From Clostridia bacterium (GTDB lineage Bacteria; Bacillota; Clostridia; TANB77; CAG-508), in NCBI GenBank assembly GCA_017510245.1, contig JAFWNQ010000016.1, forward strand, positions 1-55,744: a DNA stretch of 55,744 nt. The letters run 5' to 3'. The notes under the pieces were generated by a model that was not told the DNA's origin, did no database searches, and saw nothing but the letters and a program-made list of their open reading frames with translations. Position 1 is the stretch's first letter; each line of letters starts with the position of its first letter. Made by a program: the position numbers and the translations under genes. Below, in pieces: positions 25,326 to 32,795 of this stretch.

Positions 25326-25785
25326 TTTGAATAACAACTCCTTGAGAATTATTGTCTATAACTTGTTGCTTATTGTTCTGAACAAATTGAGAATTTGCTT
25401 GCATATTTTGTTCTATTTCCGATTGTGTTATTGGCATTAATTGCTCTGTTTGTTGTTGAGTGTTACTTTGTGTTTGTTGACTATTTTGAACCTGTTGATT
25501 TGTGTTTTGTGTCTGTTGATTATTATTCTGAACTTGCTGGTTATTTGTATTTTGTTGTTGCATTAAAACAGGTCCGCTATTTTTTTCATCTTTTTGTTTA
25601 TTATTATTGTTATTTGTTTCTATTATATTTTCTTGAGTTTTTTCATTTTTTGCATTAAAATAATCTAATGTTGCTTGTAGTTCTTCTCTTAATGACTTTT
25701 TTCTTACTACTTTTCTTATTATGTTAAATAAACAAGCTATTATTAATATTAATACTAATGCTTTTTTCCATATTTTTCCCAACAT
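25312..25785 (-). CDS. Membrane-anchored Q/N-rich low-complexity protein
   Basis: A 157-residue protein with an N-terminal transmembrane helix (about residues 7-24, ALVLILIIACLFNII) and a basic, probably cytoplasmic segment. About ninety residues rich in Gln and Asn follow (QQVQNNNQQTQNTNQQVQ and similar), with few hydrophobic residues. I recognise no family. The composition is like yeast prion-type domains. The same bias appears in the C-terminal tail of the DUF2628 protein at the right end of the window. It is translationally coupled to the following large membrane protein. Confidence 0.75.
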   Translation of the reverse strand: MLGKIWKKALVLILIIACLFNIIRKVVRKKSLREELQATLDYFNAKNEKTQENIIETNNNNNKQKDEKNSGPVLMQQQNTNNQQVQNNNQQTQNTNQQVQNSQQTQSNTQQQTEQLMPITQSEIEQNMQANSQFVQNNKQQVIDNNSQGVVIQNGNQ

Positions 25786-25865
25786 TTTTTACTCCTATTC
25801 TTCGCAATAATTATATTTAATTTTGTCAATTTTGTCAATATAGCTGCTTAAAAATACTAGTAAAG

Positions 25866-26030
25866 TCAGTTATTATAATCTATATATTCATTTTCAATGT
25901 ATATCTCTTCATCAGTGTCTTTTTCCTCTTCTACTACAGATTCTTTTTTTCTTAATTCATTTTGTAATCCTTTTAATGCATCAAATGGCATAAACTGCTT
26001 TGCCCTATCGCAATACAAATTTTTACTCAC
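25866..26030 (-). CDS. YolD-like small protein, partner of the Y-family polymerase
   Basis: A 54-residue gene starting at GTG 26030. An AGGAGG ribosome site lies inside the end of the polymerase gene, and the two genes overlap by eight bases. The N-terminus reads MSKNLYCDRAKQFMPFDALKG; RAK.FMPFDALKG is the hallmark of short YolD-like proteins that follow SOS Y-family polymerases in Clostridia. An acidic tail follows (EEEKDTDEEIYIENE). In Bacillus, YolD-family proteins accompany UvrX-type polymerases and are thought to assist or regulate them. It is expected to be co-induced with the polymerase under LexA control. Confidence 0.85.
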   Translation of the reverse strand: MSKNLYCDRAKQFMPFDALKGLQNELRKKESVVEEEKDTDEEIYIENEYIDYNN

Positions 26031-27276
26031 TATTATGTCCTCCTATTAATTTATTCCTAATTTGTGCTGTTGCACCTTCCTGCAAATTCATTCCTCTAAG
26101 TATTGCATTTTTTCCCATCCTATTTTTCAAACTATTTATTGTTAGTTCTAGTCTTCGTTCTTTGTCAATTTTTTCTTGATTATTAAATAAGCTTAATTGT
26201 ACATTATCTGTTTCAACTAGTTTTTCAAAAGAAACTCCTATCCTTCTTATTTTTACATCTCTATTCACTTTGGTATCATATACTTTCAAAAATGCTTTTA
26301 CTAGTTCTGAATACACATTAGTTGCAATTTTCAATTTTCCTGTTCCACCAGTTGAATCTATTGTGTCTTTTGAATACCCAATGAAAAGTTGAATTGTATC
26401 GGTTATTTTATTTTCTTTTATAAGTCTTAAGCTTCCCATTTCAACCATTTCTTTAACAACAATTCTAGCCTTTTCAAAAGAATAATCTTCAAAAAGAATT
26501 TGTGAGTTAGATATTGATTTACTTTTTGGTACATATCTTTTAATATCTGCAATTGTGCAATTTTCTTTTCCCCATGAATGTTCTATTAAATATTTAGCAT
26601 TTATTCCAAATTCTTTATATAATTTTTTAGTATCAAAGTGAGCAACATCATACATATCATATATTCTTAGCCTATTTAGTCTTCTTTCTATTCCTCTTCC
26701 AACTTGCCAAAAATCTGTTAATGGCCTATGGTGCCACAATTCTTTTTTATATTTTTCTTCATCTAAATATCCTATATTAGTAGGACTGTGTTTTGCTGTT
26801 ATATCTAATGCTATTTTAGTCAAATACATATTTGTTCCCACTCCAGCTGTGGCAGTTATTCCATAAGTATCAAAAATGTCTTTCATTATCATTTTTGCAA
26901 TCTCTATTGGTGTTTTTTTATATAGTTGCAAATATTTTGTAACATCTAAGAAAGCTTCATCTATTGAGTAAACATGTATATCATCTTTCGATATGTATTT
27001 TAAGTATATAGCATAAATATTTGATGAGTATTCTATGTATTTTTTCATTCTTGGGATTGCTGTGATATATGTTATATTTTGAGGAATTTCATAAATTCTA
27101 CACCTATTTTTTATTCCCATCTTTTTCATTCTAGGGCTAATTGCTAAGCATATTGCACCTTTCCCTCTGCTCGGATCAGCAACTACCAAATTTGTTTTAA
27201 AAGGATCTAATCCTCTTTCAACACATTCAACACTTGCAAAAAAAGTTTTTAAATCTATGCATAGATAGCTTCTCAA
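26023..27276 (-). CDS. Y-family (UvrX-like) translesion DNA polymerase
   Basis: About 417 residues. Y-family motifs are YLCIDLKTFFASVECVERG (first catalytic Asp), YSIDEAFLDVT (catalytic Asp-Glu) and helix-hairpin-helix-like text after WQVGRGIERRL. The little-finger domain follows, then a clamp-binding motif QLSLF near residue 362. It resembles the B. subtilis UvrX/YqjW group more than DinB. I place the start at TTG 27276 because AGAGGTG lies six bases before it; a GTG three codons earlier overlaps that site. A strong promoter with a LexA box across the likely transcription start lies directly upstream, so it is an SOS gene. It overlaps the downstream yolD-like gene. Confidence 0.92.
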   Translation of the reverse strand: MRSYLCIDLKTFFASVECVERGLDPFKTNLVVADPSRGKGAICLAISPRMKKMGIKNRCRIYEIPQNITYITAIPRMKKYIEYSSNIYAIYLKYISKDDIHVYSIDEAFLDVTKYLQLYKKTPIEIAKMIMKDIFDTYGITATAGVGTNMYLTKIALDITAKHSPTNIGYLDEEKYKKELWHHRPLTDFWQVGRGIERRLNRLRIYDMYDVAHFDTKKLYKEFGINAKYLIEHSWGKENCTIADIKRYVPKSKSISNSQILFEDYSFEKARIVVKEMVEMGSLRLIKENKITDTIQLFIGYSKDTIDSTGGTGKLKIATNVYSELVKAFLKVYDTKVNRDVKIRRIGVSFEKLVETDNVQLSLFNNQEKIDKERRLELTINSLKNRMGKNAILRGMNLQEGATAQIRNKLIGGHNSE

Positions 27277-27294
27277 TATAATCACCTCTTTTTA

Positions 27295-27308
27295 CGAACT
27301 TATGTTCT
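27295..27308. promoter_or_regulatory. LexA (SOS) box of the Y-family polymerase gene
   Basis: CGAACTTATGTTC matches the Gram-positive LexA operator CGAAC-N4-GTTC with both half-sites exact. It lies between the -10 of the promoter and the ribosome site, over the expected transcription start, where LexA would block initiation. Confidence 0.9.
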
Positions 27309-27314
27309 TTTTAT

Positions 27315-27343
27315 ATTATATCATCTTCAGTGTTTTTTGTAAA
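27315..27343 (-). promoter_or_regulatory. promoter of the Y-family polymerase/yolD operon
   Basis: On the minus strand the -35 is TTTACA (27338-27343) and the -10 is TATAAT (27315-27320), with a 17-base spacer. The LexA box follows seven bases after the -10. Confidence 0.85.
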
Positions 27344-27380
27344 CATTTGTTTGTAATTAATTTAATTTTTTTCTATTTAA

Positions 27381-27410
27381 AAAGACGACCAATGGTCGCC
27401 TTTTTTTTGA
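27381..27410 (-). terminator. terminator after the MBL-fold hydrolase gene
   Basis: On the minus strand GGCGACC-ATT-GGTCGTC forms a 7-bp stem (one G-U pair), extended by A-T pairs and followed by a T-run. It lies 44 bases after the stop at 27454. Confidence 0.75.
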
Positions 27411-27453
27411 AGTAGGAAATCCTAATCATCCCTATTTTCCACATTTTTCATAA

Positions 27454-28086
27454 TCAATTTAATAATATTTCTCCTCTTATGGTTGAGTTTAATCTTTCTA
27501 CAAAATCAATTGCGTCTTGTTTAGTTCCAACAATACTTCCATAGTGGATTGGTATTGCTATTTTTGGCCTAATCTCATTAACTAATTCTGCTGCTTCTTT
27601 TGAATCCATCGTATACGTTCCACCTACTGGAACAAAAGCAATATCACACTCAACTTTACTATTTTCTTCAGTCTTATCTGTATCACCGGCAATATAATAT
27701 CTAATTCCTTTTATTTCTATTATATATCCAACCCATTTATTTGATTTTGGGTGAAATGCTTTACTTATATTATAAGCAGGTACAGTTTCAAAAGTAATAT
27801 CATCAATATTATAAGTCCTATTAGGTTCTACTATTATAATATAGTCTTCTTCAAATCCACTTTTTAAAATTCTATCTCTAAGGCTCTCTGGTGCTATTAT
27901 AATCGTATCACTTTTTCTAATAACTTCTATATCTTCTTCTGAATAATGATCATAGTGATCATGGGTTATAAAAATAATATCAGCATCACTATAGTTTCCT
28001 TCAATTTTAAATGGATCCACATAAATAACTTTTCCCTTATCTATCCTTAAACTGCTATGATATAAGACTTCAACATTTTCTAACAT
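27454..28086 (-). CDS. MBL-fold metal-dependent hydrolase
   Basis: A 210-residue metallo-beta-lactamase-fold protein with the metal motif THDHYDHYS (His42, Asp43, His44, Asp46, His47). The remaining ligands are probably the Asp in IAGDTDKTEE and the His in IPIHYGS. It belongs to the short UlaG/YtkL-like branch of the superfamily, which includes phosphodiesterases and other hydrolases; the substrate cannot be read from the sequence. It is cytoplasmic with no signal peptide. ATG 28086 has GGAGG upstream. It lies 19 bases after dtd in the same direction. Confidence 0.85.
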   Translation of the reverse strand: MLENVEVLYHSSLRIDKGKVIYVDPFKIEGNYSDADIIFITHDHYDHYSEEDIEVIRKSDTIIIAPESLRDRILKSGFEEDYIIIVEPNRTYNIDDITFETVPAYNISKAFHPKSNKWVGYIIEIKGIRYYIAGDTDKTEENSKVECDIAFVPVGGTYTMDSKEAAELVNEIRPKIAIPIHYGSIVGTKQDAIDFVERLNSTIRGEILLN

Positions 28087-28105
28087 TTTAATTCCTCCTT
28101 ATATT

Positions 28106-28540
28106 TTATTTTTCTAACATTATTGTTACAGGTCCATCGTTTAAAAGTTCAACTTTCATATCAGCTCCAAAAATACCTTTTTGTACTTCTATTTCCTGAC
28201 TACATTTTTTACAAAAATATTCATACAATTCATTTGCTTTCTCTGGTCTTGCAGCTTCAATAAATGATGGTCTATTTCCTTTTCTAGCATCACCATATAG
28301 TGTAAACTGAGATATAATCAATAGTTTTCCATTAACGTCTTTAACACTTAAATTCATCTTATCTTCATTATCACGGAAAATTCTTAAGTTGCAAACCTTT
28401 TGTACTAAAAAATCTGCATTTTTTTCATCATCATTATGTGTTATTCCAACAAGCAAAACCAATCCTTTTTCTATGTTTCCTACTATTTTGCCATTTACTT
28501 TTACATTCGCTTTTTTTACTCTTTGTACTAATACTCTCAT
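28106..28540 (-). CDS. dtd: D-aminoacyl-tRNA deacylase
   Basis: Removes D-amino acids (and glycine from tRNA-Ala) mischarged onto tRNA. The 144-residue protein is the normal length for the family. The active-site motifs are SQFTLYGDARKGNRPSF and, at the C-terminus, NDGPVTIMLEK, which contains the cross-subunit Gly-cisPro pair. The N-terminus MRVLVQRVKKANVKV is typical. GGGGGA lies upstream of ATG 28540. Confidence 0.96.
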   Translation of the reverse strand: MRVLVQRVKKANVKVNGKIVGNIEKGLVLLVGITHNDDEKNADFLVQKVCNLRIFRDNEDKMNLSVKDVNGKLLIISQFTLYGDARKGNRPSFIEAARPEKANELYEYFCKKCSQEIEVQKGIFGADMKVELLNDGPVTIMLEK

Positions 28541-28607
28541 AATAATCCCCCATTTTATGCTTTTATTATACCAGTAGTAAGAGTAATTTTCAACTAAAAA
28601 TAATACT

Positions 28608-30074
28608 TTATTCTCTTAATAATGTAAACCAATTCTTATAAATATTAAATGTCATTGTTTTAAATCCATATTTATCAACAGATTCGTTAGAAATAAGATT
28701 AACCTCTCCTATTTTTTCATTATTTATTGTATAATAGACTTTTCCAATCTTTTCACCTTCTTCTATAGGAGCAAAGACATTATTATATATTTCAACATTT
28801 TGAACAACATCAAAGTTTTCATTTTTTGACATCACAAATCCAAAATCATTTTCGAAAACAGCATTAACTTTATTTTTCAACCCTTTATTTATTATGCATT
28901 CTCCAACGTTTTCCCCTTTGCGCGCTACTTGCTTATACTGATAATTTCCAAACCCGTAATTTAATAGTTTACTCGCTTCGCTAAATCTAATTTTACTTGA
29001 TTCTCCTTTCATTATTACAGCTATTAAAGATAATCCATTTCTTGTAGCACTAGCTGATAAGTTAAAAAGTGCCACAGATGTTGAACCTGTTTTTAATCCT
29101 GTACAACCTTCATAATTTCGTACTAGCTTATTAGTATTAACCAGTTGAGATTTTCCATCTCGCAATGAATCCATATATATTGTAGTATATTTTGTTATTT
29201 CAGGATAATTGACTAATAGTTCTCTTGACATGATAGCAATATCATAGGGTGATGTTAAGTGACCATCCTCATCAATCCCATGACAATTCTTAAAGCATGT
29301 ATCATTCATTCCTAATTCTTGGGCTTTCTTGTTCATCTTTTCTACAAAAGCTTCTTGTGAACCAGCTAAATAATCAGCCATCGCTACAGTACAATCATTT
29401 GCTGAAACCACACATATTGCCTTTAACATTTCGTCAACAGTTAATTCTTCTGTTGTATCTAACCAGATTTGTGAGCCTCCCATCTTAGCTGCATCTTCTG
29501 TGCATGGTATTCTATCATTTATCGAAATCTCTCCAGCTTTTAAAGCTTCCATTATTAAAAGAAGTGTCATAACTTTTGTTACAGAAGCAGGTCTTAATCT
29601 TTCGTGCATATTATGGTCATATAATATATTTCCTGAATTTTGTTCAACTAGTATTGCTCCTCCACAGGTTAAATTTAAATTATTATTAATTTCAGTGCTA
29701 CTAACAGTATGTAACTTCACTTCAGATTTTTGTACGTTTGCATCAGTTTCTACAGCATTTGAGTTGTTATCATTTACTACTATGTTTGAGGAAGTTTGTT
29801 TCACGAAGTTGTCTTCTTCAGTGGTTTTACTCGTTAATATAGCATTAGTATTAAAATCATTTTTTGTATCCTCTGTGCTGATACTTGAAGCAATCGTTCT
29901 GTTCTCTTCTGTTAACTCTCTATTATTCAGTTCTATGTTCTCAATATTTTCACTTTCATTGTTTCTTACAGATGGATTCCATACGGGAATTTCTGTTGCA
30001 TTTACAAAGCCTAACCTCATATTAGCATAAATATAAATAAACAAAATTGTTAATCCTAAAATTTTTCTTTTCAT
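28608..30074 (-). CDS. dacF: D-alanyl-D-alanine carboxypeptidase (DacF/PBP5-like)
   Basis: A penicillin-binding protein that trims the terminal D-Ala from peptidoglycan stem peptides outside the membrane. It has 488 residues from ATG 30074, chosen for the GGAGGGAG site just before it. A signal peptide (about 1-26) is followed by an unusual stretch of about 100 residues rich in Asn, Thr, Ser and Glu. Then comes the peptidase S11 domain with SVTK (Ser164, Lys167), SAN (Ser224) and KTG (in GLKTGSTS), and a C-terminal PBP5-type beta domain with an amphipathic end. In spore formers a homologue next to ytfJ acts in cortex formation; the position right after ytfJ supports that. Whether it is DacF or DacB in the strict sense is uncertain. 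Confidence 0.88.
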   Translation of the reverse strand: MKRKILGLTILFIYIYANMRLGFVNATEIPVWNPSVRNNESENIENIELNNRELTEENRTIASSISTEDTKNDFNTNAILTSKTTEEDNFVKQTSSNIVVNDNNSNAVETDANVQKSEVKLHTVSSTEINNNLNLTCGGAILVEQNSGNILYDHNMHERLRPASVTKVMTLLLIMEALKAGEISINDRIPCTEDAAKMGGSQIWLDTTEELTVDEMLKAICVVSANDCTVAMADYLAGSQEAFVEKMNKKAQELGMNDTCFKNCHGIDEDGHLTSPYDIAIMSRELLVNYPEITKYTTIYMDSLRDGKSQLVNTNKLVRNYEGCTGLKTGSTSVALFNLSASATRNGLSLIAVIMKGESSKIRFSEASKLLNYGFGNYQYKQVARKGENVGECIINKGLKNKVNAVFENDFGFVMSKNENFDVVQNVEIYNNVFAPIEEGEKIGKVYYTINNEKIGEVNLISNESVDKYGFKTMTFNIYKNWFTLLRE

Positions 30075-30135
30075 AAATACTCCCTCCAATTAATACAATA
30101 CTATTCATAAAGGTAATATTTATGAATAGACAAAT

Positions 30136-30176
30136 AAAAAGAAGACGAATTTAAATTCCATCTTTCTTTTGGAACT
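30136..30176 (-). terminator. probable terminator after ytfJ
   Basis: On the minus strand an imperfect stem (AAAGAAAGATGGAATT with AATTCGTCTTCTTTTT) is followed by T-rich sequence, about 40 bases after the ytfJ stop. A second 11-bp hairpin (30101-30129) lies just before the dacF ribosome site. Partial termination or processing between ytfJ and dacF is plausible. Confidence 0.45.
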
Positions 30177-30213
30177 CAAATCATCTCCATCTCTATTTGA
30201 CTGCTCTTCATAA

Positions 30214-30747
30214 TCACATATCTGATGTTTCATCATATTCAAAATCATATTGTTTATTTTCTTCAGGTTTTGTTTTTTTACTAGTATATTCAAATTTATA
30301 ATTTGAATCATTAATCTTCTTTATTTTTCCAGTTTGCTTTTCAATTATTTGATTTACCCTATCTACAAAATCAGGAATCAAATCTAATAGTTTATCTAAA
30401 GAAGAACTATGTTCGACAGGTAAAAGTTTAACTCCAGTTGATTGTATTACAATAAATGCAATAGGACTAATACTTACGCCTGCTCCTGACCCACCTCCAA
30501 ACGGCATTCTTGATCTTTCTCTTCTTTCAATTTCTTCTTTATCATTTTTTGAACTAACTTTTTTTTCAGTTTTACCTTTAAATTCACTCCCTCCTGCTGC
30601 AAATCCAAAATTTACTTTTGATACGGGAATAACTACAACATTATTAGATGTTTCTATCGGTTCTCCTATAATAGTATTTACATCTATCATTTCCTTTATT
30701 GAATTCATGGCAGTATTCATCAATCCTTCAATTGGATATTCGCTCAT
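30214..30747 (-). CDS. ytfJ: GerW/YtfJ family sporulation protein
   Basis: About 177 residues. Family motifs are EGLMNTAMNSIKEMIDVNTI at the N-terminus, TIIGEPI, VVIPVSKVNFGFAAGGSEF, and the glycine segment GGGSGAGVSISPIAFIVI. GerW (YtfJ) is made in the forespore and is needed for normal germination in B. subtilis, probably in the spore interior. The C-terminal 30 residues are charged and probably disordered. I use ATG 30747, which has GGAG seven bases before it; a GTG two codons earlier is too close. It follows a DUF2953 gene, the order usual in Clostridia. Confidence 0.9.
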   Translation of the reverse strand: MSEYPIEGLMNTAMNSIKEMIDVNTIIGEPIETSNNVVVIPVSKVNFGFAAGGSEFKGKTEKKVSSKNDKEEIERRERSRMPFGGGSGAGVSISPIAFIVIQSTGVKLLPVEHSSSLDKLLDLIPDFVDRVNQIIEKQTGKIKKINDSNYKFEYTSKKTKPEENKQYDFEYDETSDM

Positions 30748-30807
30748 ATTCACTCTCCTTTAACTTTTTTTATATTATTTACTCTTTATAGAAAAATATA
30801 CATAGAT

Positions 30808-31446
30808 TTAGATAATTGAAATAATCGACAAATCTATTTTCACATTTAAATTTAAATTGAAAGCAAATTCTTCTGAATATACAGGTATAATTCTATAATT
30901 TATTCTTTTTCTATTTGAATTTATTATTTTATTATACTTTTTCTCAATATTCTTTTTTTGATAATTGTCTATATATTTTAACACCAATATAGCTATAATT
31001 GAATTAAGAATTCCAGTTACAATAGCAGTTATATCAGCCTTAGTTAGTCCAATTAATAATTTTAGATTTACATTTTTTATTTGTATATTCTGTTCAATTT
31101 TCTTCTTAAATTTTAATAATAATTTTTGATATCTTTTTCTTTTTACCTTTATAAGTTTTTCATTCCTATCTTTTTTCATATACTTCATTATCTCTATTTT
31201 TATTTTATTATTATCTAATTTTAATATCTTTACAGGTATAAATTTGAACAATTTTAATCTTATATTAATTTCAAAAACTATGTAATCAAAAATATTATAG
31301 AATTCTTTTTCTTCTATAGTATTAAGTATTTTTTTTAGCATATCTGCATTTTTTATTTCAAATCTTTTAATTTCTAAACTAACTGAAGATACTAATATAG
31401 TTATAACTATAAAGATTATTGTTATGCAAAAATAAAAAACTATCAT
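30808..31446 (-). CDS. DUF2953 membrane-anchored protein
   Basis: About 212 residues with an N-terminal transmembrane helix (FYFCITIIFIVITILVSS), a beta-rich domain, basic segments (KVKRKRYQKLLLKFKKK) and another weakly hydrophobic stretch. Length, layout and position before ytfJ match DUF2953, a sporulation-associated clostridial family of unknown function. I place the start at ATG 31446 because GGAG lies six bases before it; an ATG nine codons upstream (31473) has no ribosome site. That ribosome site sits in the loop, and the ATG in the 3' arm, of a terminator-like hairpin (31435-31469). scpB, usually found between scpA and this gene, is absent. Confidence 0.7.
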   Translation of the reverse strand: MIVFYFCITIIFIVITILVSSVSLEIKRFEIKNADMLKKILNTIEEKEFYNIFDYIVFEINIRLKLFKFIPVKILKLDNNKIKIEIMKYMKKDRNEKLIKVKRKRYQKLLLKFKKKIEQNIQIKNVNLKLLIGLTKADITAIVTGILNSIIAILVLKYIDNYQKKNIEKKYNKIINSNRKRINYRIIPVYSEEFAFNLNLNVKIDLSIISII

Positions 31447-31469
31447 TATATTCTCCAATGATAGTTTTT
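31435..31469 (-). promoter_or_regulatory. hairpin presenting the DUF2953 ribosome site
   Basis: A perfect 13-bp stem (31435-31447 with 31457-31469) and a 9-base loop GGAGAATAT. On the minus strand it is followed by TATTTTTG after a T-run, so it looks like an intrinsic terminator for scpA. Its loop holds the Shine-Dalgarno sequence and its 3' arm holds the start codon of the next gene. Confidence 0.65.
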
Positions 31470-31493
31470 CCATAATAGATAAGATTTATACAT

Positions 31494-32258
31494 TTAACTT
31501 ACTTTTTTACGTTTCTTTTTATAAACATTTATATCTCCAAAGAGCTCTTCCTGACTAGTTTCGACTTTATCACGTCTAGACATTTCAAGTAATCCAGAAA
31601 ATGCTGTTACTACTTCTTGAGGCTTACATTTCTTTAATGAAAATAAATTATTAAATACAAAATTTGATTTTCTAACAAGTTCTCTAAACATTGTTTTAAC
31701 AGTTTCTCCAACTGTATAATTCTCTATTATTGCAATCTTTTCAATATTGCTAGCATTCTTATTCATTTTAACTTTATTGTTTTCTATTAAAGTTTTATAT
31801 AATTTTGCAATGTCCTCATAATTATATTCTATATCTAATTCTTGTTTTGGTAATTCAATTTTTTCAGCTTTGCTAATAAATACTCTTTTTTTATTTTCTT
31901 CGTATAAAGCTCTTAATCCACTTGTACTTTCTTTATATTTTTTATACTCAACAATCCTTTGAATTAATTCTTCTTCTGTAAGCATTTCCTCAGGTTCTTC
32001 TTGTCTAGGAAGTAGTTTTTTAGATTTTAAATATAATAAATTAGATGCCATTAATAAGAATTCACTTGTTATTTCTAAATCCATTGCCTCCATTTTATTT
32101 ATAAATTCAATATATTGATCTGTAATTTCATTAATGTTAACATCATAAATATCCATTTTATTTACTTCAATAAGATGGCACAATAAATCAAGTGGTCCCT
32201 CAAAATTGTCAATAACAATATTATATTTCTTTGTTTCTAGTGTAAAGATACTTGGCAT
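31494..32258 (-). CDS. scpA: Segregation and condensation protein A
   Basis: The kleisin of the bacterial SMC condensin, linking the heads of the Smc dimer. The 254-residue protein has the N-terminal Smc-neck-binding segment (FEGPLDLLCHLIEVNKMDIYD), the following helices (ITDQYIEFINKMEAMDLEI, then LLMASNLLYLKSKKLLP) and a C-terminal winged-helix part (VTAFSGLLEMSRR). ATG 32258 overlaps the recX stop codon (TAATG), so the two are translationally coupled. ScpB, its obligate partner, is not encoded next to it. Confidence 0.95.
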   Translation of the reverse strand: MPSIFTLETKKYNIVIDNFEGPLDLLCHLIEVNKMDIYDVNINEITDQYIEFINKMEAMDLEITSEFLLMASNLLYLKSKKLLPRQEEPEEMLTEEELIQRIVEYKKYKESTSGLRALYEENKKRVFISKAEKIELPKQELDIEYNYEDIAKLYKTLIENNKVKMNKNASNIEKIAIIENYTVGETVKTMFRELVRKSNFVFNNLFSLKKCKPQEVVTAFSGLLEMSRRDKVETSQEELFGDINVYKKKRKKVS

Positions 32259-32779
32259 TAAAAATTCTCCTTTATGCTTTCTTCTCTATATCCTTTTTTC
32301 ATTAAATATATTTTAATGTCTTGTGGCTCCATTTGAGAGCTTTTTTTATTAATTATGTTTTTGGCCGATTGCTTTTCATATTCCATAATTCTATCATAAT
32401 TATTATCTATATATGTATCAATATCATTGCTATTAATTCCTTTAGCAATTAATTTATATTTTACTTCTCTAATAGATAGATTTTTAAGGGCAATAAATTC
32501 ATCTATTGCCCTAGTTATATAATTTTCATCATTAATGTATCCATTCTCTTTTAAATCTTCAATTACATCATCTATTATCTCTTCTTTATATTCTTTGTAG
32601 AATTTTTTTCTAACTTCACTTTCTGTTCTCTTTTTGTAAAAAATATATTTTAATATCCTAGTTTTTGCTTTATCAAATTCCTCAATAGAATATACTTTAT
32701 TCTCATTATCATCATCATAAATATAATTCTTACTATTTTTTGAAAGTTCTTTTATCTCTTCTAAATTGTAAGTTTTCAA
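32258..32779 (-). CDS. recX: Regulatory protein RecX
   Basis: Modulates RecA filament formation. The 173-residue protein is built of three-helix RecX repeats (KTRILKYIFYKKRTESEVRKKF; YINDENYITRAIDEFIALKNLS; DIKIYLMKKGYREESI). The start is TTG 32779 with GAGGG upstream. It directly follows recA (16 bases) and overlaps scpA by one base, so recA, recX and scpA share a transcript. It is expected to rise with recA during DNA damage. Confidence 0.92.
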   Translation of the reverse strand: MKTYNLEEIKELSKNSKNYIYDDDNENKVYSIEEFDKAKTRILKYIFYKKRTESEVRKKFYKEYKEEIIDDVIEDLKENGYINDENYITRAIDEFIALKNLSIREVKYKLIAKGINSNDIDTYIDNNYDRIMEYEKQSAKNIINKKSSQMEPQDIKIYLMKKGYREESIKENF

Positions 32780-32795
32780 TTATTAACCCTCAATC

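Noticed and set aside
27340..27350. Second LexA box upstream of the Y-family polymerase (AAACATTTGTTT)
   Set aside because: It resembles a half-conserved palindrome in AT-rich DNA upstream of the -35, and the exact operator downstream is sufficient.
30120..30311. Open frame of 63 residues on the minus strand overlapping the end of ytfJ
   Set aside because: It overlaps ytfJ in another frame, has no ribosome site, and its sequence is low complexity; it is also crossed by the probable terminator.
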